From assembly GCA_950295325.1 (NCBI GenBank), contig OX485809.1, positions 24,926,001 to 24,986,000 of the forward strand: DNA of 60,000 nt, in the 5' to 3' direction. Below, one piece after another: positions 37,136 through 50,629 of the stretch. Every line of letters starts with the position of its first letter. Positions within the stretch are counted from its first letter, which is position 1. Below the pieces are notes generated by a model that saw nothing but the letters and a program-made list of their open reading frames with translations, was not told the origin of the DNA and did no database searches. The translations under genes and the position numbers were made by a program. The DNA comes from Polytrichum commune (Eukaryota; Streptophyta; Polytrichopsida; Polytrichales; Polytrichaceae).

Positions 37136-37149
37136 GGGCAATGCAGGTG

Positions 37150-38209
37150 TAAACCAGTGTTAGACCGGTATATAGGTAAATGCATTGCATCAATAATCAA
37201 TATCAATAATATTATTATTACTATTAAAGAACCCACCCGTGGGTATCAAAATTGTAATAGGTGCCATTCGAATATTGATAGTTGATAAGTATCTTAAGGT
37301 GATGAAATCTTTGTATACCTGAGTTATTATTTAAGTAGGTATGAAAGTTTTTGCAAGGTACACAAATCCGAATGATACTAAAAAAGACAAAGCATCCTCA
37401 AAGATTTATATCCTAGTTATATTTAAAAGAGACAGTATCAATCCAACATTAGTGTAAACATTCACAATACCTACCATTGGGGAGGATGAAAACATTGAAT
37501 ATTATGTAGAGTCTAGTTATTACTATGTTTAGTTAAATTGACACCTACGTCAAGCTCAAAGACTCCAAATTAGCCTACTATGATTAATTTAAGATGAATC
37601 AACAATGAAATTTAAGGTTGTGGCATCTATAACCAATGAAATAAGAGACTTTGTATATGTTAAGGTGGAGTAATAGCAAAGAATTGTTTTTCTGGTGAAG
37701 AGAAGCAAATTCTAAAGAGAATGCAAATTTTTCCTTTTAAATAATTGTGAATATGAAAATTGCTACAAATTTCAAAGTGAAAAGTTTAAGGTTACACATA
37801 GTTGATCTATAGATCAACCCATAACCACTCATCCCAATGCTACTTCTTGGGCTATGACAATTGACAAAACACTTATGAGAGTAATCAATTACAAGCCGTC
37901 ACCACGTGAACTTTCACGTTATTCACCTAAAAAATATATATCTCATCTATGTTGACATTACATGACCCTAGCGAGCAATTAAATGTAAATGTTTGACTAT
38001 GATTGTCTTGACCATATATGGGATAGGTTTGTAACAGACCATTGAGAATTTATGAGATCCACAATGCAGTAGCTTGTATGTCTACAGGTGTTGACATATG
38101 AAATACACTAGGAGCCACTATATATATATTACATCAATGCATAAAGCCATCTCATGAATTCCGCTTTGCTTTGAATGGGCTCCAAATAATCTTCAATCGT
38201 CTGCCGTGG
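37150..38209. other. Intergenic between eEF1B promoter and hAT element
   Basis: AT-rich, no exon-like frames. The microsatellite-like ATT/AAT stretch at about 37198-37225 is the only structure noted. Confidence 0.4.
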
Positions 38210-38405
38210 ATCACAACCAGTGTATATGTTTGACAAAGTTTTTGCAAGTTTTTCTCTTTTGACACGCAAAAACTTGCACAAAAAAAAATCACACGTCAAT
38301 TGACACACACAATCTAGAAATTGACACGTACTGTGGCTCGTGAAGAAAAAAACCACACGTCAATTAACACACTAGAAATTGAAATGGCACGTATTACTTG
38401 AGTAC

Positions 38406-38411
38406 TATAAA
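38406..38411 (+). promoter_or_regulatory. TATA box of the hAT element
   Basis: CTATAAAG lies about 190 bp inside the left end and 1.3 kb before the transposase ATG. Position within the element and orientation fit a promoter. The long leader suggests an untranslated intron. Confidence 0.4.
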
Positions 38412-39123
38412 GTGCAGCTCAAGTATCCGGGAAACATAACCCATAACAGTAGGAGAACTTCTTACACTCACTCACATACTTAAGTTCAACTTTGCTCTTG
38501 CAATTTCCTTTGTAACCGGGAGCTAAGACGGTGATCGGAGAGCGAGACTAACTAGGAACATGGTGAGGCAAATGTTTGTATCACCGTGGTGCTTGTACAT
38601 CCTCCACTCCATATGAGTTTTTTCTTGCTTCCAACCAATGTGAGGCCAAAATTACCAAGGCGAGTCAATATACTTCAGAGTTTTTTGGAGGCTAGATTGC
38701 CTGAGAAGGCAATCATTCAGTTCCCAAGACAAGATATTGTGTTTCTTATTTCTGGGGAACAATGTCAATTTTTTGTCTTGAATTTGTGTTTCTTCATATT
38801 TTGAAGTAGTTTGTTGCAAAGGGGCACACTTGATGGTGGAGTGGTTGGTTGTATAGACTAATAAAGCAAGTTATGAGAGTGAAGTAGGATACAGTAGATT
38901 CGCGTAGTCGAGTCTCTGCTGGTTTGAATTGATTTGAGGTGAGGGACCCTGATTTCTATCTGATACAATAGCGCACTTTGTTCCAGAGTGAATTGTTCTG
39001 TTGGGATAATTAACCTGTAATTATGAAGTTGTGATTGTGTGGTTGCTTTCCACTTTCCCTGCCTCTCTGGAAACACTTGGAACTAATTAATTCCCAACGA
39101 TAATCAGTATTCCTTCTTGTAAA

Positions 39124-39601
39124 TTCCACTTTGAATTGTGTAGTATTTGTGATTGTAAATAAAGTTAATCATTTTTTTCTTAATTTGTCTTTGTAATTCG
39201 ATGCACTGGTGGGATTTCACTCAACATCTGCATATTGAAATTCACATAAGTAGGGTTCTCTTTTCCATAATGTCAAGCCTTCATGAAGTTGGAAACAAAA
39301 CTTGTGAATAGGGTTGCCAATTTTGTTTAAAGTTTGCTTTTCCTTGGCTAGATTCATCATGGATTCAATACATAAGTTGGGGTTTATGATTTGTTTACGA
39401 AATTCATGTTTCTTAATATATGAATTGTTTACGAAATTCCACTTTGAATTGCGTAATCTTTGTGACTGTGAATAAAGTTAATCATTCTTTTTTTAATTTG
39501 TCTTTGTGATTCTACATACTCAAGGGCTTCACCAACATCATATTGAAATTAGATTGTTTGGGATTCTTTTCATGATGTAAAGCCTTTGTGAAGTTGGAAA
39601 G
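39124..39601. repeat. Direct duplication in the hAT leader
   Basis: 39124-39297 and 39436-39601 share ATTCCACTTTGAATTG, AATAAAGTTAATCATT, TTAATTTGTCTTTGT, CATATTGAAATT and GAAGTTGGAAA in the same order, spaced by 312 bp, with moderate divergence. Confidence 0.8.
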
Positions 39602-39720
39602 ATATTTTAGGGGAATTCCCACTGACTTATTATTGGATAAGAATGAAATTTGAATGTTGTTTGTTAATGAGTGTATTAAATTTATATGATTAGAATTGAA
39701 TTATTTTGCAGACATAACAT

Positions 39721-41961
39721 ATGGCTTCTGGAAGTAACAACAACCGTGGAAGAGCTTGTCAACTTAATTTGAATGAGATTTTTGGTAGAAGAGTGTCTTC
39801 TCAACCTTTATTTCAGTCATCTCAACAAACTCCAGGATTTGAACATGGAACTTTTTCTCTCAACATGGATAATGAGAATGAATCTCAATCAGATGATGAT
39901 GTTGGAAATGATGTAATTCGAGAACCTGCTCATGTCATTCCCAATCAACAAAGACACATAAGAGTTTTTAGGGGTTTTTAATGGAAAATTGGTAGGCCAT
40001 GGTTGTTACATTATAGACCAAATGATGGGCCAACAACATGTTTTATGAAATGTGCTGCTTGCTAAGAAATGTGTGTTGAATCCAGATGGGGGACATGCAT
40101 TGGTTGCAAAAGTTTACAAAAATCAGATGTCAAGGTTCATGAAAAGAGTGTTGATCACAAACATTCGGAAGCTTGTTGGGAGGATATACATTTTTCTCAA
40201 TGTGCAAATGCACCTCCAGTGATTCAAGGGCTGAATGTCATGGTAGATAGAGAACAATCAAGAATCATCACTGTGATGAAAGTTTTATATTTCACAGTAT
40301 GGAATGATCGTTCAATATTGACTTATCAAAATACATGCCAATTGCTTTCACTACTACACACTCTAAATATGCCTGTCAATGATGAATATGGTTCATATAC
40401 TTCAAGATATGCAACATTGGAATTTTTATGGGCAATATCAAAATATCTCAATGATAGACTTTTATCAGAGGCACAATCCTCTCCATTTTTTTTTTTGATG
40501 ATAGATGAAGCCACTGATCGAACTCTTGAACAACATTTGATTGTTTATGTTGTTTATTTATCAAACAATGGGAAAAGACCTCATGTTACAAGATTTGTTG
40601 AGCTTTTGGCTCTTCGAGATGGTACGGCTGAATCTATGTATCAGGTTGTTACTGGATTATTGGAGAAAATGCATTGAATGCCTCCAAAACAAATAGCTTT
40701 AGCCACTGATGGGGCTTCTAATATGACAGGACATCGTACGGGACTAGCAACTAGAATGCGTACATAGGTTCCAACTCTCATAAACGTGCATTGTATTGCA
40801 CATCGTAAGGCTTTAGCTGCAGGAGATGCAGCTAGATCTTTTCCAGATTTTCAAATGTTGGATCGTTTTGCCAACAAAGTTTATGAGTGGGTGGGCCGTA
40901 GTACAAATCAACGCAATGAGCTGAAACGATTATTGAAAGATGTATTTGAAGAAGATTATGTAGTGGTTTTGCAAATTCATACAGTACGGTGGCTTTCTCG
41001 AGGTAATGTTATGACCCGCTTACTACAGTGCATGCCGACATTATTGGAATTATTCAGAGATGAAGAACCACATTGGTATGAGATTATGTGTTCTTTCAAA
41101 TTTCATTTTTGTTTGAACTTGCTTGTGGATGTTTTACAAGAGTTGAATAAATTGAATATCAAGTTTCAGTATGATATGGTTGATATCACAACTATTAGTG
41201 CAACTATCAATATCACCATTTCAATTTTATCACGTCATTTTTTATTCGGAAATGGACCTATGTTTGGTCGTACAAGCAAGAATTTGGGAAAATTCTTGAG
41301 GGAATCTACAGAAAATCTTCAATTGAGTTATGAAAACAATACAGGAGATCGTATTATTCATGCATTGACAACCGATGGGCCCAATGGACTACAACAATGC
41401 GTATTGTTGGGTGCATCTTATGTGCAAAGAGTTGTTCATGCTTTGAACGATCGTTTCCCAGACCTTCCAATATTCAATGCGGCCAAACTTTTCAGCCCTC
41501 GTAATTATCCAAGCGATGATAGTGACCGAATCACAAATACCGAATTGTGGCTCGAAAAGATATTGTTGAAGTTTCAATACACTGAAGAAGAGAGTGACAT
41601 GTGTAAGGGAGAACTCTTGGAATTTACGGAAACACTTCGACATGAGTGTGAGAACAAAACGATATTTGAGGCTTAGCACATATGTGGTAGCAATTTGGAA
41701 TGGCACACAAATTGGCCTAAACTTATGCAACTTTGGCAAAAAATTATAGTACTCATTCCATCAAGTATAGCTATTTGTGAGAGAGGATTTTCCAAACAAA
41801 ATGCAATCAAAAGCCACTTGCGCAATAGGTTGAACTTGAAGACCCTTGATGCTCTTATGCGGGTTTCTCTTTGTGGGCTTGAAGTGGATGCAATGGATTG
41901 GGCTACCATCTTCAACATTTGGAGAAACATGCAAGACCAAAGGATACTTACGCTCGATTGA
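39721..41961 (+). pseudogene. hAT transposase with five in-frame stops
   Basis: A single reading frame of 747 codons runs from ATG 39721 to TGA 41959-41961 without any frameshift. It is interrupted by TAA 39979, TAA 40063, TGA 40675, TAG 40765 and TAG 41674. The N-terminal zinc-finger-like part has CFMKCAAC and later HEKSVDHKHSEA. The RNase-H-like core has MIDEATDRTLEQH (first Asp), LATDGASNMTGHRTG (second) and NVHCIAHRKAL. The C-terminal hAT dimerisation region has SIAICERGFSKQNAIKSHLR and LKTLDALMRVSL. Length and order match full hAT (TTF-finger type) transposases. Each stop is one C-to-T change from CAA, CAG or CGA. The gene is inactive as written. Confidence 0.92.
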
Positions 41962-42295
41962 TAGTTTTTTTTTGTTACAAATCAAGTTTGTTTTTTATTA
42001 TTCAAAATATTAGTTTTCTAAAATATTGTGAAAGCCAAAAATTGAGGTGACATTTTGGAATAAAATGTAGATGTCAATTGACATTCATTTTTGTTTTTGA
42101 AAACGTCACGTGACATTTTGGATTTGAGGTTGAACGTCACATGGAATTTGTCAAACATACACACTGATCACAACGGGATATTATTTATAGCAACATGTGC
42201 GTCGTCTACTGTGCCCTAGATCAAACGTTCCAAAATTTGTGCCTGCTCTAGGCACAATAAAACCCTTAGGCCGATGCCTTTTGCAAATAAGGGCC

Positions 42296-42514
42296 CTTGA
42301 AGAAAACTTGTCCATTACAAGCATCCAATGCAACTTGGCCATTGTGACTCATGATGAGAAAGTGCATACATAAATCATTTTGGTTGTCAACCGGAGGTTT
42401 TGGACTACAGTTTTGGATAATGCGTAACCATAATGATGTATTTTGTGCATTTTCTTGCCATGAATCACAATGGCCAAGTCGCAACGGATGGTTGCAATGG
42501 ACATGGTTTCTTCT
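42296..42514. repeat. Long imperfect hairpin, about 90-bp arms
   Basis: The left arm (about 42298-42388) contains CAACTTGGCCATTGTGACTC. The right arm (about 42420-42512) contains the inverse GAATCACAATGGCCAAGTCG. Around these cores the arms pair through GAAGAAA, GTCCATT, GCATCC and AAATCAT-type blocks, with a loop of roughly 35 bp. Fold-back MITE or transcribed inverted repeat are both possible. No target duplication was found. Confidence 0.8.
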
Positions 42515-42629
42515 AGTGTTTAGTGATTCAAGCCCTATCCCATTAGGACCTTATCTATCACATAATGCACTAACATTTGTGCATCCATTTGAAGAATTGC
42601 ACTGGCACATTTGAATAACGTTTGGCATG

Positions 42630-42970
42630 GCCAAGGATTCACTGAATTGGGATTGTGGGTGTTTGAGAGGAGCAAGAGCTTAGACACGACCCCAAGTTTC
42701 ACCAATTTAGGGTTTCTTAGATTTCTAGAGCCAAGGCTACTAAGTCCACAAGGCTACTAAGGGCCGCTTTACACTACGGTGGAGAAGTGCACCGGTCGGT
42801 CAAGAACTTTCGCCCAAGACATGGTTGTTTGAGGCGAGGGATGGTATGCCGGAGAAGATGAAAAACCAATAAAATAATGCCTTAAGAAGTCTTGACCGGC
42901 CATAGTATAACCACCTATAGGAGAAGTCCACAAGTATCACCGTTCACCGTGTCTTTATAAATATCAAGAG
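42630..42970 (-). other. Partial duplicate of the eEF1B leader and promoter
   Basis: The order AGCAAGA, GACACRAC, CAATTTAGGGTTTCT, GCCAAGGCTACTA, CACAAGT, ATCACC and CCGTGTCTTTATAAATATCA matches 37010-37140 in the same orientation and includes both the telo-box (42707-42715) and the TATA-like box. The coding part (LSTPEGL region) is not present. The copy is interrupted by a short local duplication and by the MITE at 42761-42922. It probably no longer drives a gene. Confidence 0.75.
42761..42922. mobile_element. Small Harbinger-like MITE in the eEF1B leader copy
   Basis: The left end GGGCCGCTTTACACTACGG resembles the Harbinger ends at 27466 and 2792. The right end contains the inverse CCATAGTATAACC. 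Inside, CCGGTCGGTCAAGAAC and its inverse GTCTTGACCGG extend the TIR. The left flank is TAA and the right flank GAA where TAA would be expected. The host sequence continues across it in the eEF1B parent, which supports insertion. Confidence 0.6.
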
Positions 42971-43309
42971 GGTTCGTATAACTTAGGGTTTACAAATTTT
43001 TTTGTTATCATTAATCATTTGAGCGAACTAATTGGACTAGTATTGGACCAGGCCGACTCTGGGCCTATCAGGTGTCAGAAGATATGAATTTGTATATGTG
43101 GAATGCACTTGACATCAGTGCATTACACTTCAAAACGGACTAACTTAAAAGCCAACTGCGCAAAGCAGGATTATACTGGCACATCTCAATGAACTCAAGT
43201 GTACAATATGGCATAAATAAACACTTAAGTGACACTCAACTTTTCATTTGTGTCACTTCCATATCAAAGTCTTACGGCAAGAGGGAATTGCCATATATGA
43301 GTGTACCTC

Positions 43310-43690
43310 ATCGGGAAGGTGACCTCTTGAATTTAGAAACCACATGAGATAAAAAAATAAATCAATTTAATTCGTTAAGAGTAAAAATTATAAATTTGTT
43401 AGATCTACCATAGCATTGGAAATATGCCCCCTACATGATTATATGTAAAATAAGGTGGTGAATAATTCCTTCATTTTAATAATCAGTAGAAATAAATAAG
43501 GCTATAGATATTGGATCCCCCTAAAAGTGTGTAGTAGGATCAATAAAATAAATATGGCTTTTGTATTCAACTTTCTTGTATTTGAATGCAATTTGTTTTT
43601 GGAGTAGGTAGTTGTGCAAAATTTTGTCTTGTCACAACTAATTATAATTCTTGTTTAGTTCTATCCATGTTTACAACTTGTCTATGTTAG

Positions 43691-43721
<31 letters not shown>

Positions 43722-44122
43722 TATCCCATGTTTATTGGTAACCCTTTAACTAGTACCCAAATGCTATTGGTTATGTTTTGAATGATACTTTGAATGCCTT
43801 AGGATTGGTATAACTAATTAAAACCAATTGAATGACAAGATGGATGGTATGAAATGTTTGTTGCTCACATAGTTGATTTTGCAATGCTATAGTATTTTGT
43901 CCACTATTTGGTACTTGTACGATTTATAAAAAAAAGTATAGTGCCAAAAAATAGTCTCTCTAAATAATTACAAATAAACATAGGGTGCTAAAAATTACAT
44001 CAAAGTAGCTTTATATCTACAAATAGGGCGGGAAAATATATTGATAGGTGCAAATATCCCCCCATTAAATACCCCATTATCGCACATGGTTACAAAACGT
44101 AAGGGGGTGTGATCGCCCCGAG
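43310..44122. mobile_element. Non-autonomous hAT-like element, 813 bp
   Basis: The octamer TGTACCTC flanks both ends exactly (43302-43309 and 44123-44130). The left end is ATCGGGAAGGTGACC and the right end, reverse-complemented, is CTCGGGGCGATCACA, related to the CTCGGGG end of the element at 72. The subterminal ATCGCACAT (near 44083) matches that of the other elements. There is no reading frame. A (TA)n run lies inside. Confidence 0.7.
43696..43722. repeat. (TA)n microsatellite
   Basis: About 13 uninterrupted TA units inside the 43310-44122 element. Confidence 0.9.
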
Positions 44123-44130
44123 TGTACCTC

Positions 44131-45834
44131 TCATCCATCCTACTAAATTATCGACCCCTATATGAAGATTTGTGGTTGATTCATCTCAAATGACTTGGAT
44201 TAGGCTAATTCAAGGTCTTTGTAGTTGCTTTCGGTGTTAGATTAAGTTTTCTTTAAGTTCCTCTAGATTATATACTATTTAAAGACTTTATGTAGGATAA
44301 ATGGGAAATACTCTCATGTGCAATAATTTTCTCTCACAAAATCTTCCATCCAAATGGTACCAAAATTAGGGCAAGATTAACATCAATGACTCCAAAATTA
44401 TTTCTTGGGAAGAAGATCCAAAAAAATTGAATTTATTCAAAGTTTCACCAATTTAACAATTGAAGAACATATCATGTTGACAACCTAGATCAGGAGACCA
44501 AAATTGATCACTCATCCAAGAGCATAAGGATGCTAGAACTTTTCACAAATTTTTGTCTAGAAATGCATGACATCATCCATATTTCCCAGATTATGTCCAT
44601 GAGTTGATCAGTTATACTTGATAACCAACTCAAGTAGGCGGATGACTTGCCACCTCCTGTGGCTTGTCATCGACTCTCCTCTTGATGGCTATCTAGAGTA
44701 GAGGCGCTTAAAGTTGATCACTTAAGAGATTTTGCGCCAAATATGGAGAAGTATAAAGTGGTGCAAATTTTCCCCGTGTAGAAAGATAGGAATCAAGAAG
44801 GTTGCAATGTCTTGGGTGATTTTATTCCTTAAATTGAAATTGCTATGGATTTTTGAAACCAAAAGTTGACCCAACCATATTACCAATGTCTAGAGTTTGC
44901 CATAACCACTCATTCCTCCTTATTTTAGTGCTCAAACCAAAGACATGTGTCATGACACTATTGGTTCCGACCTTATCGAAATTTAATCTTACCTTGGTCA
45001 AAATTTAGTCCCAGCTTGATTGAATTTATGGCACCCTAGACGTTCCTGATGGGGTCATGATCGGGAATAGCAGCTCTACTATAATCCATAATGAAGCCCC
45101 CAAAATGGTTGATGAGGCATGTAGTAGATGGATGGATGAAGTAAGGCATCCTCATCCATTTCGTAGAACTTAACGTGTGCATGGCGAGCGAGGGACGACG
45201 GGGAGGGGACCCCGACACACAGAGCGAGAAAGCGTGACGACTTCGGCGACGCAAGTGAGAGTGATGGCCAAGTCTTTCTAATCTAATCTTTCCACTCGGA
45301 GATGAGGCCACAACCAGCACACAGCTCGAACTTTCGTCGCTGGATTGCATGCTCTACTACGAATGTCAGGAAGGAGTGCTGCTCAAGGAATTTCACCTCG
45401 CAACTAAATCGGGACTAAATCTAGCAACATTGCAAGGTGTATATAACATGATCAACCTAATCAATCTACAACCAACAGATGTACAGAGTAGAAGCACTAA
45501 GTGCGACGATTAATTAGCGGGAATATTTAGATCACACTAGAAATCAACCGTGGCGTTGCTGGAGTATGTTGCAAGATCCCGATCGATCGGTGGCAGTACT
45601 GATCGTGTTTGATTGTTGTTGCGGGGAGTTAATCTTTGATTCTAGACTTAAGAGAGGTGAGGTGGGCGTTGACAGCATTGGATCAGCTGTGTCGGTAAGA
45701 GCGCAGTAACTGGTGGCATATTGCAGAAGGTTTCAAGTTTTTGAGGAGCTCTTTAATATTGGAAGCAGGAATAGGTTTGACACGGTCACACAAATACCAA
45801 TTCTGCTCACGACCAGATCGCCGGAGTGGGAAGA
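44131..45834 (+). promoter_or_regulatory. Upstream region of the ARF gene
   Basis: No exon is called. GC content rises from about 45150 to 45350 and again at 45540-45830, as expected near a plant promoter and 5' UTR. The minus-strand frame at 45036-45350 lies in this GC-rich part and has no recognisable domain. A TATA box could not be chosen with confidence. Confidence 0.35.
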
Positions 45835-47578
<1,744 letters not shown>

Positions 47579-50500
47579 AGTATCAACATTCTAGGAAAAA
47601 TAAATCTGCGACATGAAGGATCGATGATGTAGCAGGACTTCTAAAAGCTGCCAACAAATTGACAGAATAATTTATGAGTTTCTCAAGGAATGGCAATATG
47701 AACCTAGAGACGAAGTTCTCCTGTCACAACCTGTAATTAACCCTAATCCTAGCAGAGGATGCTACAAAGTGAACCATGTCACCTATGTACCATCATGACT
47801 GCGTCACTGAGATGTTATAAATGGGCCTTGTGTGGTAGCAAATAGGGTGAATCTGCACCGTCAATCTATGCAAGCCCATCCCACGGTTTCTATGTGCCTA
47901 TAAGGTTTCAAGGGAGCGCCAGCTTGGCTTGTCTCGACATTATGGGACCCACATGGGTAGTGCAGGCCATAGGGAACCAAGAAGCTAGGTTGGGTGAAGC
48001 CTAACTTAGCTCATGCCGACCTTCATAAGCCCTCCCCTCATCATGTTCTTAAACTTCATCTAACTTCATCATCCACTTGGGTATCCATGTTGCAATCATT
48101 GAACTTGCAATCATTGAACTTCATATGCATGTTCATGTTTTCAGTCCACATTTACATATATTTTATAGTATACAGCTTGAGTATTGTAAATTAGTCAGCT
48201 CAATCTTGTTTTAGAATTCCAAAGAATGCAAGATTTGAGTCTTCATCATGATTCATATGTATCCTACTGCAATTTGTGAAGTTTGTCCAATGCTCAACTT
48301 GCCTAGTCATTTAAGGTAGAAGTGCCCAATTCCAGCAATTTATTTTGGTCCCAAAGTCGATACTATCCATAGAGGGCACTCTATTCAATCTCAACTTAGT
48401 GCCAAAACAAAATTTCCACACGTGATTTGAAAGTGCGTTTGAATCGATGTCGAGATGAAATGTGACAGAAGATGAGCAGAAACTATCATTTTTGTCGGAA
48501 TGGAGAGCCCCAACAGTGTTGATATGGAGTGCCCTCTAATGCAACATGCCGCTTGTATTAGATGCCTCCTACATGTTTTTCCCTCATGACGGAGGTTTCT
48601 CCTCGGCGACTAGGCTTTAGTTACAACACATATTTTCTAGTTGATTTGTTGTGTGAATTTTGTAGGCAAGTTGCGAATTTTGTAAAAGCTCACCACCACC
48701 ATGTAAGTGGCAATTTTCAAGGTCACAGAATTGGTTACATGATTGAAGGAGTAAACAAGAAGATGGAAGAGTGGCAACTTTCATCCATGAGTTGGATGAT
48801 ACATCATAGGGTGTTGTGCTTTGGTAAAGTTGATCGAAAGCAGGTGATTTCAACAACCACCAAGAGATGGATTATGTGACTTTTAAACACCCTCCATGCT
48901 TCTCATGACTCTTCACACATTGAAAAGAAAAACATTGCACTCTGATGAAAAACCCTAAAAGTTTAATCCTGTATTACCTCAAGCCCACCTCTGCAAGGCA
49001 ATGGTCAATGTGTTACTTCTGCCCAAACCAAGTACTTTGACCAAGATGAAACATACGAGCAGTCTGCCGAGCAGGTGCTGGTCAGTGTGACGCAGAGCTA
49101 TTGGAATCAATATAAAAATTTATGAAGGAAAGAGGACTGCATTGTTGAATTTAGGTAGTGTCATTGACCAATGGCAGACGAGGCAAAGGTGACACTGGAG
49201 CAACTTGTGATTGAATGAAGAGAATTGGAATTGAATGAATGCAATGGAAGATGATCATTCACTGTCATCTAGCACTCACAATGTGGAAGATAACTATGCT
49301 TAATAAGACCAGAATCTAAATGCCTTATCATCAAAGAAACGAAATTACTATGGATTGGACTGTCACTATGATTTAAGACCTTATCTGATATGTTACTTAG
49401 CTCATGTATAGATGCCTCCAAGCTGCAGATCGTCAAGCTAAACCTTCAATATAGCATGTATGTGCTCCATGCCAATTTCAATCATCCCAGGTTACAAACC
49501 ACCTAGCATATTTCTCAGCAACCAATACATTCATGAGTAGCAGATGATACAAGGTTTGACGCAGTATTCTGCTGACAATATAATTGAAACAGCAATGTCA
49601 CAGTCAGAATTAGAACTCAACATATATTCTGAGGATGAATTTTCAAATGCCGAGCTGCCTGACCAATTAGGGTTTCCAAGGTGGTGGAGAAATTTGTTTA
49701 GTGTAACCAAGAACTACTTCACTTTCGTAGGGACAACAGTTCCATTGGGCTACATTTATTGTGAGCAGGGCTGCCAATTCAAGAAGAAAATCATGTAAAG
49801 GTATGTCCTGAAAAAATATCGAAACCTAGTATTCATTGTGAGGATAATTACACATCCGCATAAACTACTCACTCATATTCCGCAAGAGTTCCTTATTCTC
49901 AACACCTACACACAGAAGGTGACTACAATCCCTAACCTCATACTTTATTATCCTCCATGACCCCAGTCACTCACCGTCCATGGGGGACAACCCCCCACAT
50001 TAACCTTGGTTACTATATGATAGAGTCCACCCTCAAAAGGGGCAAGTAGCCTCCGTGGGCAAAGAGGCTCTTCATTCATGCTCGCTCCAAGGGAGTCGGC
50101 GTCTATATTCATTCATTCTCAACACCTCACATATATCATATAACTATCAAGGTTCATGTCACGTTTGGACTCAAGTCTTACACACATTTGCAGATAACTT
50201 ATGTCTTTCTACACTAGCCCAACAATTATAAAACCCAAATTTAACTCAACTCATATTTTATCAATCAATTTATACCCATAAACAACATGAGAATAACATG
50301 CTCGTATTCACGTCGGTGCATGAACACCAACATCTCTTTTTCTATTCTAGCAACCACTTTATGAGCCACCTCCAGTCTACAACGTGCTCCCCAGTCTTGA
50401 AATTGAATATGACATCTAGTGCCATAATTAATGGCAGCTGGATGATTTTTGGGTGTGGTGGCAATGTGGTCAGGTGATGGTGATGAAAGAGAGACATCCT

Positions 50501-50629
50501 CGAATACCAATCAATTGGTCGAGTGGACATCATTGGCGATGTCAAATGATGGGCATAATGCTGTCATTTTTGCTAGTAATAGTGGTGGAAGCCCCTGGCC
50601 CAAGGAGGAGGGAGGACAACCATTGGCAG
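47579..50629. other. Intergenic or unresolved 5' part of the XH gene
   Basis: I searched this stretch for an XS domain or zf-XS finger to complete the XH gene and saw none. Frames at 48562-48879 and 49544-49798 have ordinary composition but no known domain. Upstream exons of the XH gene could be here and escape recognition. A 165-bp MITE is at 48372-48536. Confidence 0.35.
48372..48536. mobile_element. 165-bp MITE with TA target duplication
   Basis: Left GAGGGCACTC and right GAGTGCCCTC are perfect 10-bp TIRs flanked by TA on both sides (48370-48371 and 48537-48538). The similarity extends inward as ATCTCAAC versus ATATCAAC. This is consistent with a Tc1/mariner (Stowaway-like) MITE. The family assignment is tentative. 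Confidence 0.7.

Larger units (their letters stand above)
38218..42166 (+). mobile_element. Near-complete hAT element, 3.95 kb
   Basis: The left end CAGTGTATATGTTTGACAAA and the right end (reverse complement) CAGTGTGTATGTTTGACAAA form TIRs of the CAnnG type usual in hAT. The octamer ATCACAAC flanks both sides (38210-38217 and 42167-42174), a perfect 8-bp duplication. Subterminal repeats of CACACGTCAATTRACACAC occur twice on the left (38289-38310 and 38353-38372), and TGTCAATTGACA occurs on the right (near 42071). These are probable transposase-binding sites. A TATAAA at 38406-38411 could drive the single transposase reading frame. Confidence 0.95.

Noticed and set aside
45036-45350. 104-codon minus-strand frame upstream of the ARF gene
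   Set aside because: It lies in the GC-rich promoter region, where long frames arise easily; Ser/Arg-rich, no domain, no splice partner.
48562-48879. 105-codon frame considered as an upstream exon of the XH gene
   Set aside because: No XS, zf-XS or coiled-coil features, and a weak Kelch-like reading on the opposite strand makes either frame unconvincing.
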